Below are positions 6,058 to 9,948 of a stretch of 9,948 nt of DNA, one piece after another; position 1 is the stretch's first letter; each line of letters opens with the position of its first letter. The position numbers and the translations under genes are program-made. Under the pieces are notes generated by a model. That model saw only the letters and a program-made list of their open reading frames with translations. It had not been told where the DNA came from and did no database searches. The stretch is from Chlamydiota bacterium (GTDB taxonomy: Bacteria; Chlamydiota; Chlamydiia; Chlamydiales; SM23-39): NCBI GenBank assembly GCA_027459365.1, contig DAIDIM010000219.1:1-9948 (forward strand), written 5' to 3'.

Positions 6058-7624
6058 CATTCAGAACTTAATTCTTATTGAAAGCGCCGAAATCTTCTTT
6101 GACAAAGGGTTGAATATTCTTACAGGAGAAACAGGTGCGGGAAAGTCGGCTATTCTCTCTGCTATTCAACTGATTGCAGGAGTTAGGGCTGATCCCGGGT
6201 TGATTGGTAAAGTGAGCGAAATTGCAATTGTCGAAGCAACGCTATCCACCTATTTCTTGCCAGATGATTTAGAAAAACCAAGGCAGGGCGAACCGCTTGT
6301 CATCCGAAGAGAGATTTCAAAACTTGGGAAAAACAGATGTTTTGCAAATGACCAACAAGTAAGTCTCAATACTTTACGTCAGATAGTAGGCCATTCAATT
6401 GAGATTGTCGATCAGTCAAGCGCCCATCTCCTAGGAACAATTGAGGTGCAAAGAAAGATTTTAGATACATACTGTGATACAGTCGCTTTAGTCCAGAAAT
6501 TGGAAAGTTCTTTTAGTGAACAACAGGAGCTACAAAAGAGAAAAGAAGCTCTTTTTTTAGCCAGTGAAACGAGAAATCGAGATCTCCAATGGCTTGAAGA
6601 GGATCTTCGGTTGATTGAAGAGGTGAATTGGAAAGGAGATGAGGAAGAGAGCCTTCTCGCAGAGCATCAAGTATTGATCCATTCGCAGGAATTGATCGAG
6701 AAATTGGGGAGCGTCGCAACGCTTTTAACTGAAATGCCCGTAAAAAAAGGGATCGGCTTGCTTGAACGTTGTGCAAGCCTACAACCCACTTTAGCCCGCG
6801 ATGCAGCAGCATTAAAAAGCATCACTCTTGAAATGGATGAAATTGCAAGAAATATCCTCTCTACAATGAATCAAATTGAGGCAGATCCGAACCGGTTAGA
6901 AAAGGTGGAAGAGAGGATGGCCCAAATCGAGCAAATCAAACGTCGATTTGGGAAAACGCACCTTGCTGTAGAGGAGAAAAAAAGAGAGCTCACGCAAAAA
7001 ATTGAAACGCTCAAAAATTTAGACGAAGAATTACAAGAAGTGCAAAAACAATTGGCAAAAAAAAACTTAGAAAATGAAAATCTGGCACTTATCATCCGAG
7101 AAAAAAGGAAAAAAAACGCCCCTCTCTTTGCAGCAGCAGTCATGGAAGAGCTCCATAGCCTCAATCTCCCCAATGCACAATTTTCCATCCTTTTTAAAGA
7201 ATCGCCCCTTTGTTCAAATGGAATGGATGCAATTTCGTTTCTCTTTTCAGCCAATATTGGACATCAGCCTGTCCCAATCAATGAATGTGCAAGCGGAGGC
7301 GAACTCTCTCGCCTTCTGTTCTCTATGAAAGTGATCTTGAGTGACAAGGAGGAAAATTCGTGCCTCATTTTCGATGAGATTGATAGCAATGTTGGTGGGC
7401 AAACCGCATCAATTCTCGGAGAGAAATTAAATCGTATCGCTCAAGAAAAACAGGTGATCTGCGTCACCCACTTTGTTCAGATGGCGCGCGTTGCGCAAAC
7501 CCACTTTTTAGTCCGTAAGCTAGAGGATTTAGGGAAAACAGAGATTACGAAATTAAAAGAGTCCGAAAAACAGCAAGAATATAAGAGAATGTTAGGAGTT
7601 GTCAAAAATACTTATTCTCTATAA
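6041..7624 (+). CDS. recN: DNA repair protein RecN (SMC-like ATPase)
   Basis: The 527-residue protein acts early in double-strand-break repair by holding DNA together with its ATP-driven SMC-like structure. Seen: Walker A GETGAGKS (29-36), a central coiled-coil region (about 150-360, rich in Glu, Lys, Gln and Leu), the ABC signature SGGELSR (418-424), Walker B LIFDEID (442-448) and a switch histidine in VTHF (His477). It is slightly shorter than E. coli RecN (553). The frame is open from an ATG at 5975, but those 22 residues lie inside rnhC and do not resemble RecN. The Met at 6041 begins the typical MLIQLNIQNLILIE, so that start is used. The overlap with rnhC suggests translational coupling, since there is no good ribosome site (ACAAAAG before the ATG). 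The outer-membrane gene follows 12 bp downstream. Confidence 0.95.
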   Translation: MLIQLNIQNLILIESAEIFFDKGLNILTGETGAGKSAILSAIQLIAGVRADPGLIGKVSEIAIVEATLSTYFLPDDLEKPRQGEPLVIRREISKLGKNRCFANDQQVSLNTLRQIVGHSIEIVDQSSAHLLGTIEVQRKILDTYCDTVALVQKLESSFSEQQELQKRKEALFLASETRNRDLQWLEEDLRLIEEVNWKGDEEESLLAEHQVLIHSQELIEKLGSVATLLTEMPVKKGIGLLERCASLQPTLARDAAALKSITLEMDEIARNILSTMNQIEADPNRLEKVEERMAQIEQIKRRFGKTHLAVEEKKRELTQKIETLKNLDEELQEVQKQLAKKNLENENLALIIREKRKKNAPLFAAAVMEELHSLNLPNAQFSILFKESPLCSNGMDAISFLFSANIGHQPVPINECASGGELSRLLFSMKVILSDKEENSCLIFDEIDSNVGGQTASILGEKLNRIAQEKQVICVTHFVQMARVAQTHFLVRKLEDLGKTEITKLKESEKQQEYKRMLGVVKNTYSL

Positions 7625-7636
7625 ATTCTCCTATTC

Positions 7637-8551
7637 ATGATAAAGAAATTTGTCCTTCTATTCGCTTTTTATTGTTTATATGCTCAAGAGGAACCGTGCT
7701 GCGAAGAGGTGGCCATTGTTGAACAGACTTCCCGCTCGCTTTGGGATTATCATCCACTCCATATTGGTGGAAATACGATCTTTATTGGTGATGCCGATGT
7801 CTCTTACAAAGATAGAGATCATGGAGAGCTCCGTTTTAATAAGGCAAATGCATTTCTCTTTATGCTCCTTCCCATCAGTGCCGAAACCTATTTTTTTCCA
7901 CGTGTAGAATGGAATCGTTTCACATTGGATTGGAATGAAAATCCCAAATTCAACCAAACCCATTTTTATTATCTTCAGTTTGGCCTAACAATGTATTCTA
8001 TCTGTTTAGAAAAATGGCGATGGATCTTCCGTGTCGATTACAATCTTGATACAAAACATTTTTCAAAGCCCGGTCTCTATGGATTGACAACAGGGCTCCT
8101 TTGGGGATCGTATCAGATCCATAGAAAATGGCACTACCATGTGGGTGGGATGGGCTATTTTGGACTTGAAGGGACAACAATCTATCCGATTATTGGGGCT
8201 GACTATGCTCCCAACAAAAAATGGCTTTTTCAAGTCATTTTCCCGTTTAGCTACTTCATCCAATATAACTTGCGCCCTTGGTGCAAAATCGCAATTAAAG
8301 GGCGTCCTTTAAAAGAGCGTTTTCGAGTGGGTAAACACCAAGCGCAACCTCGCTCAGTCTTCAATTATTCCTCTATGGGGGCTGAACTGAATGTTGCATT
8401 TGTGAGAAAGGACCGAATTGAAGTGGAATTTTATGGCGGCTATAATTGGGGCGGAAACTTCTATATCAAAGATCGCGAAGGGCACCACGGTTACTATACA
8501 CAAGTAGGCGGCGCTCCCTACGTCGGTGCTAGTGTCGACTATGCTTTTTAA
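7637..8551 (+). CDS. Exported outer-membrane beta-barrel protein of unknown function
   Basis: The 304-residue product starts with a signal peptide (MIKKFVLLFAFYCLYA, cleavage likely before QEEP). Two adjacent cysteines (21-22) sit at the mature N-terminus. The rest is rich in Tyr, Trp, Phe and Gly, with alternating hydrophobic/polar stretches such as HFYYLQFGLTMYSICLE, KWHYHVGGMGYFGLEGTTIY and RIEVEFYGGYNWGGNFYI. It ends in GASVDYAF, a C-terminal strand with a final Phe as recognised by the BAM assembly machinery. These features point to a barrel of roughly 10-14 strands in the outer membrane. I cannot name the family. Chlamydiae use many cysteine-bearing outer-membrane proteins, so a role in the envelope or as a porin is plausible but not shown. 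The gene follows recN by 12 bp, is probably cotranscribed, and lacks a Shine-Dalgarno. Confidence 0.8.
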   Translation: MIKKFVLLFAFYCLYAQEEPCCEEVAIVEQTSRSLWDYHPLHIGGNTIFIGDADVSYKDRDHGELRFNKANAFLFMLLPISAETYFFPRVEWNRFTLDWNENPKFNQTHFYYLQFGLTMYSICLEKWRWIFRVDYNLDTKHFSKPGLYGLTTGLLWGSYQIHRKWHYHVGGMGYFGLEGTTIYPIIGADYAPNKKWLFQVIFPFSYFIQYNLRPWCKIAIKGRPLKERFRVGKHQAQPRSVFNYSSMGAELNVAFVRKDRIEVEFYGGYNWGGNFYIKDREGHHGYYTQVGGAPYVGASVDYAF

Positions 8552-8719
8552 ATGATTTGCGCCGAGTTGATAAATTTTCCCTTCAATCGCTTACTTGAGA
8601 ATGTACTCAAAAGATTGCTTCGTCGAAAATCCGCTAAAGAATCTCAAAATTGCCATAAGAATTTTTTGAGAACATCCCCTTCACAGCGTCCTTTCAGCCT
8701 AATTTTTTTTCTTCCGTTA
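8552..8719. other. Non-coding spacer after the outer-membrane gene, with a weak hairpin
   Basis: The only structure seen is an AT-rich stem, TCTCAAAA (8642-8649) with TTTTGAGA (8664-8671), and a T8 run at 8703-8710 about 30 bp later. The T run does not directly follow the stem, so this is a poor intrinsic terminator. The 61-codon frame starting at 8552 has no recognisable content or ribosome site and is not called as a gene. Confidence 0.35.
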
Positions 8720-8788
8720 GGGGTTGTCAGGAAATAACTTTTAGAGCTGCATAGAGAAAAAGTCGCATCTTTCATGGATAAAAATTAA

Positions 8789-8814
8789 TTGAGATTGGTA
8801 TACTACCTTCTCAA
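8789..8814 (+). promoter_or_regulatory. Hairpin over the transposase start, with an extended -10
   Basis: TTGAGA (8789-8794) pairs with TCTCAA (8809-8814). An inner GGTA (8797-8800) pairs with TACC (8804-8807). The stem ends on the A of the ATG at 8814 and could hide the start codon. TGGTATACT within it is a good extended -10 promoter element (TATACT, 5 of 6). Transposase genes often have such brakes on expression; here the gene is broken, so it is a relic. Confidence 0.35.
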
Positions 8815-8900
8815 TGAAATGTTTGATCACCAAGCAGCAACTTCTAAAAAAGTATCGTGGGATTAAACATTCTCTTAACGAAAAAACTCGTCGTTTATGG
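8814..8900 (+). pseudogene. Transposase N-terminal fragment (ISAzo13-like), truncated
   Basis: The first 29 codons after the ATG at 8814 contain LLKKYRGIKHSLNEKTRRLW. This resembles the conserved start of ISAzo13-family transposases, where a KY...L(N/D)E(K/R)TRRLWA pattern precedes the helix-turn-helix. After RLW the frame continues to 9122 but loses all likeness. It runs antisense to the well-supported gene at 8935-9948, so the continuation is not real coding sequence. The family call rests on memory of one short motif. Confidence 0.4.
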
Positions 8901-8901
8901 T

Positions 8902-8919
8902 GGGAGCCTTACAGCTCCC
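8902..8919. repeat. Short perfect hairpin at the IS break point
   Basis: GGGAGC (8902-8907) and GCTCCC (8914-8919) are exact inverted repeats around six bases. They lie directly after the point where transposase similarity ends and 16 bp past the stop of the minus-strand gene. There is no T run on either side, so it is not a typical terminator. It may be the footprint of the rearrangement that truncated the element. Confidence 0.35.
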
Positions 8920-8934
8920 TCCCGCTCGATTCGT

Positions 8935-9948
8935 TCAGAAGTAAATTATATATTCTAAGCAACTTAAATCTGAAACAGGTCGATCAGGATGCCTCCATGC
9001 TGCAATACATTTGTTTGCTTTTAGATCCTCTAGGGCCGCATCGAATTCCCTTTGTCGAGGTTTCAGTTCTTCGTTTCGTTTCTCTGGACTCTTGGTATAG
9101 AAATCCGAGGAAGGAGGAATAAAAAAGGCGTTGCTTGCAAGGGGGAATAAGCTTAGTGATCGTTGTGTACTTGTTTGTCGAACCTTGGAGAGTTTTGCTT
9201 TATTACACTCTATTGAAATTTTATGTTGCAAAGTCTCTGGTGAGTAATGAGCTGATAGATCGACAGTACCTTGTCCCTTGTGAAATGCGCGAATGAACGC
9301 ATGGAGAGCCAGTGTCTGGGTTGTCTTCTCTTTCAGTATTGTTAGGGGACTCTTGCTTACAAGCTCGCTTAAGAAAAGACCAGGTCGTCCTAGTGTTTGC
9401 AAGAAATTATGTTCGGTATAGCGGGTTCGCAATTGATCGTGCAACAGAGCGCTTAATCCATGTTTTTTAGCAACAGCTTCAATGGCTTCAAATGCTTCAG
9501 GGGGTGCCATTTTTTCTAATAAAGAAACAAGCCCCTGAACGGATCGGGCTGAATCAGGGGTGCCGTCTCTCACTCCCTCAAAGTCGACAAATCCAATCCC
9601 GTCTCCCTCTGTCATTAAGACTAAATTGTGCCATCCTACATCATCGTATCCTGTTAGAACAATGGTTTCTGCTACTTGTGTCAACATCTCGATCCATTTC
9701 CTTTTAAGCTCTGGACATCTTTGGAACATTTCAAATTGTCTTTCGGCGAATTCTTGCGCTTCAGCGGGGTCATTTATGCCAACGGCCTTCTCCTCTACCC
9801 AAATTGTATTTTTTCCTTCCCTATTAATTGCAATTATTTGAGGAACAAAGCAGCGAAAAAAACCGTGTTCGTTAACAACTTTTTGAGCTTTTAATGCAGC
9901 TCTAATTAGGGGGGTTGTTTCGGCTTCATTCATCGATCTTGGAGATAA
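8935..9948 (-). CDS. Protein-kinase-like-fold protein, C-terminal part (cut by window edge)
   Basis: The frame is open from the right edge to a TGA at 8935, giving 337 residues. An ATG lies at 9933, but it has no ribosome site and the frame stays open beyond it, so the gene probably begins outside the window. Numbered from that ATG, VPQIIAINREGKNTIWVEEK (30-49) resembles the hinge strand region of the kinase fold. GYDDVGWHNLVL (95-106) resembles the catalytic loop, with an Asp (97 or 98) and Asn103. GFVDFEG (114-120) sits where DFG is expected, with Glu replacing Gly. These suggest a divergent protein-kinase-like or aminoglycoside-phosphotransferase-like protein with its N-lobe off the window. 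The region after about residue 160 is unrecognised and lysine- and serine-rich. The last residues (AAWRHPDRPVSDLSCLEYII) lie within 20 bp of a mobile-element remnant, so the natural C-terminus may have been altered. Confidence 0.7.
   Translation of the reverse strand, partial: LSPRSMNEAETTPLIRAALKAQKVVNEHGFFRCFVPQIIAINREGKNTIWVEEKAVGINDPAEAQEFAERQFEMFQRCPELKRKWIEMLTQVAETIVLTGYDDVGWHNLVLMTEGDGIGFVDFEGVRDGTPDSARSVQGLVSLLEKMAPPEAFEAIEAVAKKHGLSALLHDQLRTRYTEHNFLQTLGRPGLFLSELVSKSPLTILKEKTTQTLALHAFIRAFHKGQGTVDLSAHYSPETLQHKISIECNKAKLSKVRQTSTQRSLSLFPLASNAFFIPPSSDFYTKSPEKRNEELKPRQREFDAALEDLKANKCIAAWRHPDRPVSDLSCLEYIIYF

Larger units (their letters stand above)
8720..8900 (+). mobile_element. Left-end remnant of an insertion sequence (ISAzo13-like)
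   Basis: A probable terminal sequence begins GGGGTTGTCAGGAAATAAC at 8720. About 94 bp of non-coding DNA follow, then the first codons of a transposase-like frame from 8814. The similarity to ISAzo13-type transposases stops near 8900, where the element appears broken. No right end is present in the window. GCTGCATAG at 8746-8754 also occurs at 822-830 in the 94-bp element, at nearly the same distance from the GGG end. The left boundary is inferred from the GGG and the spacing, so it is uncertain. Confidence 0.4.

Noticed and set aside
8552..8737. 61-codon reading frame directly after the outer-membrane gene
   Set aside because: No ribosome site, no recognisable motif, and it crosses the probable edge of the insertion-sequence remnant.
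8901..9122. Continuation of the transposase-like frame
   Set aside because: It loses transposase similarity at the break and runs antisense to the better supported kinase-like gene.

Overview
The window looks like chromosome from a member of the Chlamydiota, probably an environmental (Simkania-, Waddlia- or Parachlamydia-like) lineage. The reasons are the set and order of core genes: a short RodZ-type helix-turn-helix membrane protein next to RNase HIII (as in CT009/CT008 of Chlamydia trachomatis), a Pkn1-type protein joining a Ser/Thr kinase fold to a sulfatase-modifying-factor (FGE-type) domain, moderate GC, and many genes without a Shine-Dalgarno sequence. Genus-level placement is not possible from the sequence alone.

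Layout. 1-747 (minus) is the N-terminal half of an APC-family amino acid permease that runs off the left edge. 748-1120 is non-coding and holds two miniature inverted-repeat elements. A 94-bp element (800-893) with 25-bp terminal repeats and a 9-bp target duplication has inserted into the edge of an older 170-bp hairpin-like element (901-1070) flanked by TA. 1121-1906 (minus) is an unrecognised Ser/Asn-rich protein, preceded by a very AT-rich leader with tandem TTTTTATG units. From 5062 down to 2146 (minus) lies a probable operon: rodZ-like, pkn1-like kinase/FGE protein, and an exported beta-carbonic anhydrase. A 98-bp divergent promoter region (5063-5160) separates it from a plus-strand operon: rnhC (RNase HIII), recN (overlapping rnhC by 17 bp) and an exported outer-membrane beta-barrel protein. 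8552-8934 is non-coding and carries the left end of a decayed insertion sequence, with about 29 codons of an ISAzo13-like transposase. 8935-9948 (minus) is the C-terminal part of a protein-kinase-like-fold protein that enters from the right edge.

How the genes fit together. The minus operon combines cell-shape control (RodZ with MreB), a signalling protein whose kinase lacks the catalytic aspartate, and CO2/bicarbonate interconversion outside the inner membrane. The plus operon combines removal of RNA from DNA (RNase HIII) with double-strand-break repair (RecN), followed by an envelope protein of unknown role.

No complete defence system, CRISPR array, RNA gene or prophage is visible. The least ordinary features are the nested miniature elements, the kinase with a HGG in place of HRD fused to an FGE-like domain without the FGE cysteines, and the possible kinship between the 94-bp element and the insertion-sequence end at 8720.
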